Notes: generated from the letters alone by a model not told the origin. DNA of 64,000 bases from Pseudomonas sediminis (GCF_002741105.1 NZ_NIQU01000013.1:1-64000); one strand, 5' to 3'. Positions 1 to 8,131 are shown, counted from the first letter of the stretch. Translations and numbers: made by a program.

Positions 1-60
1 TTGCATGTGTTAGGCCTGCCGCCAGCGTTCAATCTGAGCCATGATCAAACTCTTCAGTTC
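1..60 (-). rRNA. rrs: 16S ribosomal RNA, 5' end only (cut by window start)
   Basis: Read on the minus strand, this is the first 60 nucleotides of a Pseudomonas 16S rRNA. It begins GAACTGAAGAGTTTGATCAT and continues through the universal 27F primer region into the segment encoding GGCGGCAGGCCTAACACATG. The rest of the rrn operon lies outside the window. The 5' end at base 60 is set by comparison with the known mature start in Pseudomonas. Confidence 0.97.
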
Positions 61-207
61 AATACTGCTTGGGTTTTGAGAAAACCCTAAACTTGGCTCA
101 GCAATCGCAAATAAACTCTCGAATTCACGAGTGTTACTTGTGATGCTGATAATCAATTGACTATCAGTCTTACCTCACAAGCACCCACACGAATTGCTTG
201 ATTCAGT

Positions 208-219
208 TGTTAAAGAACA
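208..219 (-). promoter_or_regulatory. boxA antitermination element of the rrn leader
   Basis: On the minus strand the bases read TGTTCTTTAACA, which matches the boxA consensus of bacterial rRNA leaders (TGCTCTTTAACA) with one difference. It sits between the promoters and the 16S 5' end, where boxA is expected. The leader between it and the 16S gene contains a GATAGTCAATTGATTATC palindrome (about 150-170), probably part of the processing stalk. Confidence 0.85.
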
Positions 220-254
220 GTTGGTTAAGCTTTTCGTCTCAACCGAGGCCGCGC

Positions 255-282
255 ATTCTACAGCAGCCTTACTACCTGTCAA
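255..282 (-). promoter_or_regulatory. rrn promoter, gene-proximal of four
   Basis: On the minus strand: -35 TTGACA (282-277), 16-base spacer, -10 TAGAAT (260-255), then GCGC-rich discriminator. TTGACA is the perfect sigma-70 -35 box. The 16-base spacer and GC-rich discriminator are typical of stringently controlled rRNA promoters. It is the closest of four copies to the 16S gene. Confidence 0.85.
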
Positions 283-372
283 GCTGTTTTTCGAATTTGT
301 TTCCAGAGAAACTTCTTTCTACTCAACCACTTGCGCCTTCGATCCGAACTTCTTCTCTCCAGCGGGAGGCGC

Positions 373-400
373 ATTCTACAGCGTTCAAAACCGCTGTCAA
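373..400 (-). promoter_or_regulatory. rrn promoter, second of four
   Basis: On the minus strand: -35 TTGACA (400-395), 16-base spacer, -10 TAGAAT (378-373), followed by GCGCCTCC. Spacer length and discriminator match the neighbouring promoters. Confidence 0.85.
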
Positions 401-478
401 CACCTCTTTTCTACCGCTTTCGATCCATTCGACCGAACCACCAACAGGACTAAACCACCACCCTGTCGACCGGCGCGC

Positions 479-506
479 ATTCTACACGCCAGATCCAGCT
501 TTGCAA
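479..506 (-). promoter_or_regulatory. rrn promoter, third of four
   Basis: On the minus strand: -35 TTGCAA (506-501), 16-base spacer, -10 TAGAAT (484-479), followed by GCGCGCCGG. Its -35 box is weaker than those of the two downstream copies. Confidence 0.8.
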
Positions 507-576
507 GCCCTTCGCTCAACTTAACTTATTGATTAATAAGAAGTTTTTGAAGCGCTTCATCGCTGAAGTGGCGCGC

Positions 577-604
577 ATTCTACATGAGCACGACGAGCTG
601 TAAA
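577..604 (-). promoter_or_regulatory. rrn promoter, most upstream of four
   Basis: On the minus strand: -35 TTTACA (604-599), 16-base spacer, -10 TAGAAT (582-577), followed by GCGCGCCAC. It lies only about 60 bases from the stop codon of the CoA-transferase gene, which is transcribed in the same direction. Confidence 0.8.
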
Positions 605-666
605 CCCCTGACATGCAAATAATTGCGTAAATCGGAGCAACTACTCTCCCGCCTATATATAGAGGC

Positions 667-1890
667 TCAGAGAACCCCTGCCTCGCGTAACTCGGCAATC
701 TGCGCTTCACTCATGCCGAGCAACCTCTGCAGCAGGCTATCGGTGTGCTGGCCCAGCAGTGGCGGAGCCGAACGATAGGCCACCGGTGTAGCGGATAGGC
801 GCAGCGGACTGGCGACCTGCGGAGTAGAACTCCCCAACGCATTGGGCAGATCGAGACGCAACCCTCGCGCCTGAACCTGAGGGTCGGCGAACACCTGCTG
901 CAGATCATTGATCGGCCCACAGGGTACGCCGGCCTTTTCCAGCAGCTCGATCCACTGCGCCGTGGTCTTGAATACCGTGGCCTGGCGCAGTAGCGGGATC
1001 AATTCAGCACGGTGCGCGACACGCGCCTTGTTGGTGACGAAGCGCGGGTCATCGGCAAGGTTCGCAATACCCGCCACCTCGCAGAACTTTCGGAACTGTC
1101 CGTCGTTACCCACAGCAAGGATGAAGTTGCCATCGGCACTGGGGAAGTCCTGATAGGGCACGATATTGGGATGGGCGTTGCCCAGACGCCTCGGTGATAC
1201 ACCTGTCGTCAGGTAGTTCATGGCTTGGTTGGCCAGACAGGCGACCTGCACATCAAGCAACGCCACATCTATATGCTGACCTATACCCGATTGCTCACGC
1301 TGATTCAGCGCAGCCAGCACACCTACGGTGGCATACAGCCCGGTGAGGATATCGGTCAGCGCCACGCCGACCTTCATCGGTCCGGCACCCTCTTCATCTT
1401 CCGGCCGCCCGGTCAGACTCATCAGACCACCAAGCCCCTGGATCATGAAGTCGTAACCCGCGCGCTTGGCATAGGGCCCGGTCTGACCGAAACCAGTAAT
1501 GGAGCAGTAGATCAGCCTTGGGTTGATCACTTTCAGCGACTCGTAGTCGAGCCCATAAGCCGCCAGGCCGCCGACCTTGAAGTTCTCCAGCAGCACATCG
1601 CACTGCGCGACCAGCTCACGCACCAGGCGCTGGCCTTCGGGTTGGGTGAAATCGAGAGTCAGCGACTGCTTGTTGCGATTGGCACTCTGGAAGTAAGCCG
1701 CCTCACGCGAATCGTTACCCTCGGCATCCTTTATATAGGGAGGCCCCCAATGCCGGGTGTCGTCGCCCGAGCCCGGTCGCTCGACCTTGATCACCTCGGC
1801 ACCCAGGTCACCCAGGATCTGCCCGCACCAAGGGCCGGCCAGTACGCGGGACAGATCGAGCACGCGGATATGGGAAAGGGCGCCAGACAT
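667..1890 (-). CDS. gcdG: CaiB/BaiF family CoA-transferase, probably succinyl-CoA:glutarate CoA-transferase
   Basis: 407 residues, a normal length for class III CoA-transferases. The N-terminus (IRVLDLSRVLAGPWCGQ, GAEVIKVERPGSGDDTR) and the segment AGYDFMIQGLGG, with the family's catalytic Asp, are clear. It lies 58 bases downstream of the glutaryl-CoA dehydrogenase gene on the same strand. In other pseudomonads this partner activates glutarate, from lysine via 5-aminovalerate, to glutaryl-CoA. Family assignment is secure; the glutarate substrate is inferred from the neighbour. No clear hairpin terminator is visible between its stop and the rrn promoters. Confidence 0.88.
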   Translation of the reverse strand: MSGALSHIRVLDLSRVLAGPWCGQILGDLGAEVIKVERPGSGDDTRHWGPPYIKDAEGNDSREAAYFQSANRNKQSLTLDFTQPEGQRLVRELVAQCDVLLENFKVGGLAAYGLDYESLKVINPRLIYCSITGFGQTGPYAKRAGYDFMIQGLGGLMSLTGRPEDEEGAGPMKVGVALTDILTGLYATVGVLAALNQREQSGIGQHIDVALLDVQVACLANQAMNYLTTGVSPRRLGNAHPNIVPYQDFPSADGNFILAVGNDGQFRKFCEVAGIANLADDPRFVTNKARVAHRAELIPLLRQATVFKTTAQWIELLEKAGVPCGPINDLQQVFADPQVQARGLRLDLPNALGSSTPQVASPLRLSATPVAYRSAPPLLGQHTDSLLQRLLGMSEAQIAELREAGVL

Positions 1891-1948
1891 GGAGATTCTC
1901 CGCAGGGTGCGCCACGCGCACCATGGATCGTAAGAAAGGCGTGCGCCC

Positions 1949-3127
1949 TTAGAAGAAGGCCTGTATGCCGGTCTGAGCGCGACCGAGGATCAGTGCATGC
2001 ACATCGTGCGTGCCTTCATAGGTATTAACCACTTCGAGGTTGACCAGGTGGCGGGCGATGCCGAACTCGTCGCTGATGCCATTGCCGCCCAGCATGTCGC
2101 GCGCCATGCGGGCGATATCCAGCGCCTTGCCGCAACTGTTGCGCTTCATGATCGAGGTGATCTCCACAGCGGCGGTGCCTTCGTCCTTCATCCGCCCTAA
2201 ACGCAGACAGCCTTGCAGGGCCAGGGTGATCTCGGTCTGCATATCGGCCAGCTTCTTCTGAATCAACTGGTTGGCCGCCAGAGGGCGACCGAACTGATTG
2301 CGATCGAGCACGTACTGGCGCGCGGTGTGCCAGCAGAATTCGGCAGCGCCCAGCGCCCCCCAACTGATGCCATAGCGCGCAGAGTTCAGACAGGTGAACG
2401 GGCCGCGCAAGCCACGCACATCCGGGAAGGCGTTCTCTTCAGGGCAGAACACGTTGTCCATGACGATCTCGCCAGTGATCGACGCGCGCAGGCCGACCTT
2501 GCCATGAATCGCCGGAGCAGAGAGGCCTTCCCAGCCTTTTTCCAAGACGAAGCCGCGAATCTCGCCAGCATCATCCTTGGCCCAGACCACGAAGACATCA
2601 GCGATCGGGCTATTGGTGATCCACATCTTGCTGCCAGTCAGGCGGTAGCCGCCGTCGACCTTCTTGGCGCGGGTCACCATGGCGCCAGGGTCGGAACCAT
2701 GATTCGGCTCGGTCAGGCCGAAGCAGCCGATGTACTCGCCGCTGGCCAGCTTGGGCAGGTACTTCTGCTTGGTCGCCTCGCTACCGAACTCATTGATCGG
2801 CACCATCACCAGCGACGACTGCACGCTCATCATCGAGCGGTAACCAGAGTCGATGCGCTCCACTTCGCGCGCGATCAGGCCGTAGCACACATAGTTCAGG
2901 CCACTGCCGCCGTAGGCTTCGGGGATGGTCGCTCCCAGCAAGCCGGTTTCGCCCATCTCACGGAAAATCTTCGGATCGGTCTGCTCATGACGGAAGGCTT
3001 CCAGCACACGGGGCGCCAACTTGTCATCGGCGAACTGCTGGGCGCTGTCGCGCACCATGCGCTCTTCTTCAGTCAGTTGCTGATCCAGCAGCAGCGGGTC
3101 GATCCAGTTGAAGCTTGCCTTGGCCAT
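1949..3127 (-). CDS. gcdH: Glutaryl-CoA dehydrogenase (acyl-CoA dehydrogenase family)
   Basis: 392 residues from the start MAKASFNWIDPLL. An open frame extends upstream to 3208, but the family normally begins here. The protein carries acyl-CoA dehydrogenase signatures (GCFGLTEPNHGSDPG, KMWITNSPIADVFVVWAK) and, near the C-terminus, ARDMLGGNGISDEFGIARH and VNTYEGTHDVHALILGRA. The family oxidises and decarboxylates glutaryl-CoA to crotonyl-CoA with FAD, passing electrons to ETF. It forms an operon with the downstream CoA-transferase and is divergent from a LysR regulator. Confidence 0.95.
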   Translation of the reverse strand: MAKASFNWIDPLLLDQQLTEEERMVRDSAQQFADDKLAPRVLEAFRHEQTDPKIFREMGETGLLGATIPEAYGGSGLNYVCYGLIAREVERIDSGYRSMMSVQSSLVMVPINEFGSEATKQKYLPKLASGEYIGCFGLTEPNHGSDPGAMVTRAKKVDGGYRLTGSKMWITNSPIADVFVVWAKDDAGEIRGFVLEKGWEGLSAPAIHGKVGLRASITGEIVMDNVFCPEENAFPDVRGLRGPFTCLNSARYGISWGALGAAEFCWHTARQYVLDRNQFGRPLAANQLIQKKLADMQTEITLALQGCLRLGRMKDEGTAAVEITSIMKRNSCGKALDIARMARDMLGGNGISDEFGIARHLVNLEVVNTYEGTHDVHALILGRAQTGIQAFF

Positions 3128-3186
3128 TACGAGAAACCTCGAAGCAGGGTGTGAGCGGTCGATCCAGCCGACCCGGAATTTCATTG

Positions 3187-3215
3187 ATCCTAGGCCGGCT
3201 TCAGGCAATGGACAA
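3187..3215 (-). promoter_or_regulatory. Predicted sigma-70 promoter of gcdH-gcdG
   Basis: On the minus strand: -35 TTGTCC (3215-3210), exactly 17 bases, then -10 TAGGAT (3192-3187). It lies about 60 bases upstream of the gcdH start and just downstream of the palindrome at 3227-3240, which is consistent with activation by the divergent LysR protein. Predicted from sequence only. Confidence 0.55.
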
Positions 3216-3226
3216 ACGCAGATTTT

Positions 3227-3240
3227 GCACAGACCTGTGC
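3227..3240. promoter_or_regulatory. Candidate GcdR (LysR) operator
   Basis: GCACAG-AC-CTGTGC is a perfect inverted repeat with 6-base arms and a 2-base spacer. It lies in the divergent gcdH/gcdR intergenic region. Its centre is near -50 relative to the predicted gcdH promoter, the usual place for a LysR activator site. Assignment to GcdR is inferred from position. Confidence 0.45.
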
Positions 3241-3285
3241 TTTTTGCTCACTTCGAGCTAGCTTAACCAGCCATAAATACCGCTC

Positions 3286-4203
3286 ATGAGTGAGGCTTTT
3301 GCATCAATGCGTCGCAAGATCCCCAGCACCGCCGCCCTGGTCGCCTTCGAGTCGGCCGCTCGTCACCAGAGCTTCACCAAGGCGGCCGATGAGCTCAACC
3401 TCACGCAGAGTGCGATTTGCCGGCAAATCGGCGGACTGGAGAGCTTTCTCAATGTGGAACTGTTCCGTCGATCACGGCGCGGCGTAATCCTGACCGAAGC
3501 AGGCGTTGCCTACAGTCGCAAGGTCGCGGCACAACTCGATGCCGTGGAGCGCGACACCCTGGCACTGATGGGCACTCAGGGCACCACCAGCATCGAGCTG
3601 GCTGTGGTGCCGACCTTTGGCACCCAGTGGCTGCTCCCGCGCCTGCGTGCCTTTCAGCAGTTGCACCCGGAAGTGACAGTACACCTGACCAACCGCACCC
3701 GGCCCTTCCTGTTCGCCGACACCCACTTCGATGCAGCCATCTATTACGGTGATGCCGAGTGGTCAGGCACCGAGGCCCACTTTCTGATGCACGAACACTT
3801 GCTGCCGGTTTGCAGCCCGGCATTGCTGGGCGATACGCCTGCGACAGTCGAGCGCATCGCCGCGCTACCCCTGCTGCAACAAACCACCCGCCCATATGCG
3901 TGGCGCCAGTGGTTCGCCGCCCAGGGCATGAGCGTGGCTCGCGACATGACAGGCCCAAGACTGGAACTGTTTTCCATGCTGGCGCAGGCCGCTCAGCATG
4001 AAATGGGTATTGCACTGATCCCACCCTTCCTGATCCAGCGCGAACTGGAAGAAGGCAGCCTGGTGATTGCCTTCGACCGCGCCGTACCAAACAACGACCG
4101 CGCCTATTACCTGATGGTGCCGGAGCGCAAGGCCGAGTCTGCAGCACTGAAGGCCTTTCGAGATTGGCTTCTGGCCCAGGCCGACGCCTATCGAGACTCG
4201 TAA
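3286..4203 (+). CDS. gcdR: LysR-family regulator of glutarate catabolism
   Basis: 305 residues. The N-terminal winged helix-turn-helix is ALVAFESAARHQSFTKAADELNLTQSAICRQIGGLE (about residues 16-51), of the GcvA-like LysR subgroup, followed by a periplasmic-binding-like co-inducer domain. It is divergent from gcdH, the arrangement known for GcdR in P. putida, where the regulator activates gcdHG in response to glutarate. An in-frame ATG at residue 8 (MRRKIPST) is a plausible alternative start and fits relatives better. Confidence 0.88.
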   Translation: MSEAFASMRRKIPSTAALVAFESAARHQSFTKAADELNLTQSAICRQIGGLESFLNVELFRRSRRGVILTEAGVAYSRKVAAQLDAVERDTLALMGTQGTTSIELAVVPTFGTQWLLPRLRAFQQLHPEVTVHLTNRTRPFLFADTHFDAAIYYGDAEWSGTEAHFLMHEHLLPVCSPALLGDTPATVERIAALPLLQQTTRPYAWRQWFAAQGMSVARDMTGPRLELFSMLAQAAQHEMGIALIPPFLIQRELEEGSLVIAFDRAVPNNDRAYYLMVPERKAESAALKAFRDWLLAQADAYRDS

Positions 4204-4670
4204 CCATCGTCAGAGCAAGATCACTTTAGGCTCGAAGATAATAGATACGCCCAAGAAAAGAACCCGTAGCAAACAAACAGTCACACTACAAAGATTTTTC
4301 AGGAAAAGTGCATAGAGACCACTACTTTCGGGCTATAGCACTATTCTGAACGGATCGTTCGTTACTCTCCACACCCCTCCCAATTCGACCGGCGGTCGCC
4401 CTCCGCGTGACTACCTATACTGCCCTGCAAGCTGCGCAAAACGTGCTGCCGGCCTTAACCCGCGCGGGCTGCGGGCAGTATAAAAATCCCTTATAGACCC
4501 ATTACTTGTAGTAATGCATTTTTTTTACTCCATAACTTCTTGTAAGGGTTTGCGTTCGATTGCACAATCGCCGCGCTCGCCACCTCCGGCGGGTTATGTG
4601 CTGATCCCCAATCGCCGGCGCGCCAGCGCAGTGCCCCGGTTCACAAAAAAGATCACGCAGGAGATTAGAA
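4204..4670. other. 467-base non-coding region upstream of pntAA
   Basis: No convincing gene. The region is AT-richer than its surroundings. It holds an inverted repeat with perfect 10-base arms, TATACTGCCC at 4416-4425 and GGGCAGTATA at 4473-4482; the right arm overlaps a possible -10 box (TATAAA, 4479-4484). A smaller palindrome ATTAC-TTGTA-GTAAT lies at 4501-4515, just before a run of eight or more T residues. These look like promoter and leader elements of the pnt operon. Confidence 0.5.
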
Positions 4671-5792
4671 GTGCACATCGGTGTTCCTCTCGAAACCCAT
4701 GCCGGGGAGACGCGGGTTGCCGCGACCCCAGAGACCATCAAGAAGCTGGTCGGCCAAGGTCATCAGGTGACCGTCCAGGCCGGCGCAGGCATCAGCGCCA
4801 GCATTCCAGACAGCGCTTACGAGGCCGCTGGCGCGACCATTGGCAACGACTCTGCCGCGTTTGGCGCAGACCTCGTGCTGAAGGTGGTCGCACCGACCGA
4901 CGCCGAGCTTGCTCATATGAGAGTCGGAGCCGTGTTGGTTGGCATGCTCAACCCGTTCTGCAACGAGACCATCGCACGCATGAACGCTCGCGGCGTCACC
5001 GCCTTCGCCCTGGAGGCCGCACCGCGCACCTCTCGTGCGCAGAGCCTGGACGTACTGAGTTCGCAGGCCAATATCGCCGGCTACAAGGCCGTACTGCTGG
5101 CAGCCCATCACTATCCACGCTTCATGCCGATGCTGATGACTGCTGCCGGTACCGTTAAGGCCGCGCGTATTTTGATTCTCGGTGCCGGTGTTGCCGGTCT
5201 GCAGGCCATCGCCACGGCCAAGCGCCTGGGCGCAGTGATTGAGGCCTCCGATGTGCGTCCGGCAGTCAAAGAGCAGATCGAGTCGCTCGGGGCCAAGTTC
5301 GTCGACGTCCCGTTCGAGACCGACGAGGAGCGTGAGTGCGCGCAAGGCGTGGGCGGCTATGCCCGGCCGATGCCGCAGTCCTGGATGGAGCGTCAGGCCA
5401 AGGCCGTGCACGAACGCGCCAAGCAGGCCGATATCGTCATAACCACTGCACTGATTCCGGGCCGCAAAGCGCCGACGCTACTCCATGAGAGCACAGTGGC
5501 CGAAATGAAGCCCGGCTCCGTGGTCATCGACCTGGCCGCCGCCCAGGGCGGCAACTGCCCGCTGACCGAAGCCGACAAGGTGGTGGTCAAGCATGGCGTG
5601 ACCTTCGTCGGCCACACCAACCTGGCTGCATTGGTGCCGGCAGACGCTTCCGCCCTGTACGCACGCAACCTGCTGGACTTCCTCAAGCTCGTGATCGACA
5701 AGGAAGGCCAGTTCCAGCTCAACCTCGAAGACGACATCGTCGCGGCCTGCCTGATGTGCAATGCCGGCGAAGTCGTGCGCAAGAACGGCTAA
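4671..5792 (+). CDS. pntAA: NAD(P) transhydrogenase subunit alpha, part 1 (NAD-binding domain I)
   Basis: 373 residues, starting with GTG at 4671 behind CAGGAGATTAG. The sequence MHIGVPLETHAGETRVAATP and the Rossmann motif ILGAGVAGLQAIATAKRLGA with EASDVRP identify the domain I protein. It is the soluble NAD(H)-binding part of the proton-translocating transhydrogenase, which drives NADPH formation from NADH with the proton gradient. The alpha subunit is split into two genes, as is usual in Pseudomonas and Rhodospirillum. First gene of pntAA-pntAB-pntB. Confidence 0.96.
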   Translation: MHIGVPLETHAGETRVAATPETIKKLVGQGHQVTVQAGAGISASIPDSAYEAAGATIGNDSAAFGADLVLKVVAPTDAELAHMRVGAVLVGMLNPFCNETIARMNARGVTAFALEAAPRTSRAQSLDVLSSQANIAGYKAVLLAAHHYPRFMPMLMTAAGTVKAARILILGAGVAGLQAIATAKRLGAVIEASDVRPAVKEQIESLGAKFVDVPFETDEERECAQGVGGYARPMPQSWMERQAKAVHERAKQADIVITTALIPGRKAPTLLHESTVAEMKPGSVVIDLAAAQGGNCPLTEADKVVVKHGVTFVGHTNLAALVPADASALYARNLLDFLKLVIDKEGQFQLNLEDDIVAACLMCNAGEVVRKNG

Positions 5793-5803
5793 GGAGTAGG
5801 GAC

Positions 5804-6118
5804 ATGGATCTGATTTCCGACGGCATCTACAACCTGATCATCTTCGTGCTGGCCATCTATGTCGGCTACCACGTGGTGTGGAACGTCACCCCGGCCCTGC
5901 ACACCCCGCTGATGGCCGTGACCAACGCCATTTCCGCCATTGTGATCGTCGGCGCCATGCTGGCCGCCGCGCTCACCGTCACCCCACTGGGCAAGACCAT
6001 GGGCACCCTGGCCGTGGCACTGGCCGCAGTCAACGTGTTTGGCGGCTTCCTGGTCACCCGACGCATGCTGGAAATGTTCAAGAAGAAAGCGCCCAAGGCG
6101 CCTGTGGAGAAACACTGA
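5804..6118 (+). CDS. pntAB: NAD(P) transhydrogenase subunit alpha, part 2 (membrane)
   Basis: 104 residues beginning MDLISDGIYNLIIFVLAIYVGY, with AAGGAG shortly upstream. Three hydrophobic segments (about residues 5-25, 35-60 and 62-85) match the small membrane part of the alpha subunit, which contributes to domain II, the proton channel. It starts 11 bases after pntAA ends. An upstream in-frame ATG at 5756 overlaps pntAA and is rejected because the family begins at MDLISDG. Confidence 0.95.
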   Translation: MDLISDGIYNLIIFVLAIYVGYHVVWNVTPALHTPLMAVTNAISAIVIVGAMLAAALTVTPLGKTMGTLAVALAAVNVFGGFLVTRRMLEMFKKKAPKAPVEKH

Positions 6119-6120
6119 CC

Positions 6121-7557
6121 ATGAGCATGAACCTGATCACTGTTCTCTACCTCGTCGCCTCGGTGTGCTTCATCCAGGCGCTCAAGGGCCTGTCGCACCC
6201 GACCACGTCGCGGCGCGGCAACCTGTTCGGCATGATCGGCATGGCCATCGCCGTGCTGACCACCGTCGGCCTGATCTACAAACTCGGCAGCGAGCTGGCC
6301 GTTCAGGGCCTAGGCTTCGTCATCGTAGGCCTGCTGGTCGGCGGCAGTGTCGGCACCATCATGGCCAAGCGCGTCGAGATGACCAAGATGCCGGAACTGG
6401 TCGCCTTCATGCACAGCATGATCGGCCTGGCGGCTGTGTTCATCGCCATTGCCGCTGTAGTCGAGCCGCAGTCGCTGGGCATCGTCGCCGCGCTGGGTGA
6501 TGCGATTCCATCCGGTAACCGCCTAGAGCTGTTCCTCGGCGCCGCCATCGGTGCCATCACCTTCTCCGGTTCGGTGATCGCCTTCGGCAAGCTGTCCGGC
6601 AAGTACAAGTTCCGCCTGTTCCAGGGCGCGCCTGTCGTGTTCAAGGGGCAACACCTGGTCAACCTGGTGATCGGCCTGGCGATTCTCGGCCTGGGCCTTT
6701 ACTACACCTTCACCGGTGACATCACGGCCTTCGCCGTGCTGGTAGCCCTGGCTTTCGTCATCGGCGTACTGATCATCATCCCTATCGGTGGCGCCGATAT
6801 GCCAGTGGTGGTGTCGATGCTCAACAGCTACTCGGGTTGGGCGGCTGCCGGTATAGGCTTCTCGCTGAACAATTCGATGCTGATCGTCGCAGGGTCCCTG
6901 GTCGGTTCTTCGGGTGCCATCCTCTCGTACATCATGTGCAAGGCGATGAACCGTTCGTTCTTCAACGTCATCCTCGGTGGCTTCGGCGCCGATGCAGATG
7001 CCGGTGCAGCCAGCGGCAGCCAGGAGCAACGCAGCGTGAAGTCGGGCTCTTCCGACGACGCCGCCTTCCTGCTGACCAACGCCGACACAGTGGTCATCGT
7101 GCCCGGTTATGGTCTGGCCGTGGCCCGCGCCCAGCACGCACTGATGGAGCTGGCCGAGAAACTGACCCACCGTGGCGTGACTGTTAAGTACGCGATCCAC
7201 CCGGTCGCCGGCCGTATGCCGGGCCACATGAACGTGCTGCTGGCCGAGGCCGAGGTGCCTTACGAGCAGGTGTTCGAGATGGAGGACATCAACTCCGAGT
7301 TCGGTCAGACCGACGTGGTGCTGGTGCTCGGCGCCAACGACGTAGTCAACCCGGCAGCGAAGAACGATCCGAAGTCGCCGATCGCCGGTATGCCGATCCT
7401 CGAGGCCTACAAAGCCAAGACCGTAATCGTCAACAAGCGCTCGATGGCCAGCGGCTATGCCGGTTTGGACAACGAACTGTTCTACATGGACAAGACCATG
7501 ATGGTCTTCGGCGATGCCAAGAAGGTCATCGAAGACATGGTCAAAGCCGTGGAATAA
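6121..7557 (+). CDS. pntB: NAD(P) transhydrogenase subunit beta
   Basis: 478 residues starting MSMNLITVLYLVASVCFIQALKG at 6121, two bases after the pntAB stop. The first ~270 residues are many-pass membrane domain II (IIGLAAVFIAIAAV, GGADMPVVVSMLNSYSGWAAAGIGF). The C-terminal ~180 residues are NADP-binding domain III (VVIVPGYGLAVARAQHAL, KYAIHPVAGRMPGHMNVLLAEA, VLVLGANDVVNPAA). Together with PntAA/PntAB it forms the inner-membrane transhydrogenase. A strong hairpin follows the stop, ending the operon. Confidence 0.96.
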   Translation: MSMNLITVLYLVASVCFIQALKGLSHPTTSRRGNLFGMIGMAIAVLTTVGLIYKLGSELAVQGLGFVIVGLLVGGSVGTIMAKRVEMTKMPELVAFMHSMIGLAAVFIAIAAVVEPQSLGIVAALGDAIPSGNRLELFLGAAIGAITFSGSVIAFGKLSGKYKFRLFQGAPVVFKGQHLVNLVIGLAILGLGLYYTFTGDITAFAVLVALAFVIGVLIIIPIGGADMPVVVSMLNSYSGWAAAGIGFSLNNSMLIVAGSLVGSSGAILSYIMCKAMNRSFFNVILGGFGADADAGAASGSQEQRSVKSGSSDDAAFLLTNADTVVIVPGYGLAVARAQHALMELAEKLTHRGVTVKYAIHPVAGRMPGHMNVLLAEAEVPYEQVFEMEDINSEFGQTDVVLVLGANDVVNPAAKNDPKSPIAGMPILEAYKAKTVIVNKRSMASGYAGLDNELFYMDKTMMVFGDAKKVIEDMVKAVE

Positions 7558-7572
7558 GCCCTGACCAGTCAG

Positions 7573-7605
7573 ACAGGAAACCCGGCCATGCGCCGGGTTT
7601 CCTGT
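7573..7605 (+). terminator. Hairpin terminator after pntB
   Basis: Perfect 14-base stem ACAGGAAACCCGGC (7573-7586) with its complement at 7592-7605 and a 5-base loop, starting 15 bases after the pntB stop. The T run after it is short, so it may act partly as an mRNA 3' stabiliser. Confidence 0.7.
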
Positions 7606-7694
7606 TTATGAAGCCAGCAAAAAAGCTGATTTTCAGGTCAATCATCGCAACAGATCAATTCCAAACTGTACTGCTTTAAATACCAAGATAAACG

Positions 7695-7739
7695 GGTTGC
7701 ACCCAGTGAATAATCTCGCAAAAAACGGTTGCACCCAGT
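7695..7739. repeat. Pair of 13-base direct repeats in the pntB/DUF1127 gap
   Basis: GGTTGCACCCAGT occurs at 7695-7707 and again at 7727-7739, a period of 32 bases or about three helical turns. Both copies sit in an AT-rich stretch with ACGG or ACGGG before them. This fills part of a 310-base gap between the pntB hairpin and the next gene. It may be a binding site for a regulator of the downstream small gene; no known protein is recognised for it. Confidence 0.5.
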
Positions 7740-7915
7740 CTTTTCACTTATGGCAAGTACAGTTATATCGATTCCTGACCGAACAGTTACAAAGCAACCT
7801 ATCTAATAGCACAACAATTTCATTCAGCTGTGACTACTGAGCCATCACTGCGCTCGGGATAATTTGCCCATCGAAAGCAAACACCAGCGCCGCCACAAGC
7901 GGAAGGATGACCACC

Positions 7916-8131
7916 ATGGAACGTACCCTCAGTTCCGCCCTGCTCCAAACCCACAGTGTTGCCAGCGACAAATCGGCCTGGCTGCTCCGCACTATCGCCA
8001 CCCTCAGCACGTGGCAGCGCCGCATCGTCAGCCGTCGTCAACTGGCTCGACTGGATGCCCGCCTGCTCGCTGACGCCGGCATCAGTGAAAATCAGCGTTA
8101 CGTCGAACTGCAGAAGCCGTTCTGGCGTTAA
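7916..8131 (+). CDS. DUF1127 domain small protein
   Basis: 71 residues from MERTLSSALLQ; the start is chosen because GGAAGG at 7901-7906 is correctly spaced for 7916 and too close for the in-frame ATG at 7907. The C-terminal half (WQRRIVSRRQLARLDARLLADAGISENQRYVELQKPFWR, residues ~33-71) is the Arg-rich DUF1127 module. Short DUF1127 proteins in alphaproteobacteria bind RNA and affect phosphate and RNA metabolism. Function in Pseudomonas is unknown. A paralog follows at 8356. Confidence 0.85.
   Translation: MERTLSSALLQTHSVASDKSAWLLRTIATLSTWQRRIVSRRQLARLDARLLADAGISENQRYVELQKPFWR

Noticed and set aside
194..532. Small overlapping frames in the rrn leader
   Set aside because: They run over the four rrn promoters and boxA on the opposite strand; no ribosome site or family resemblance.
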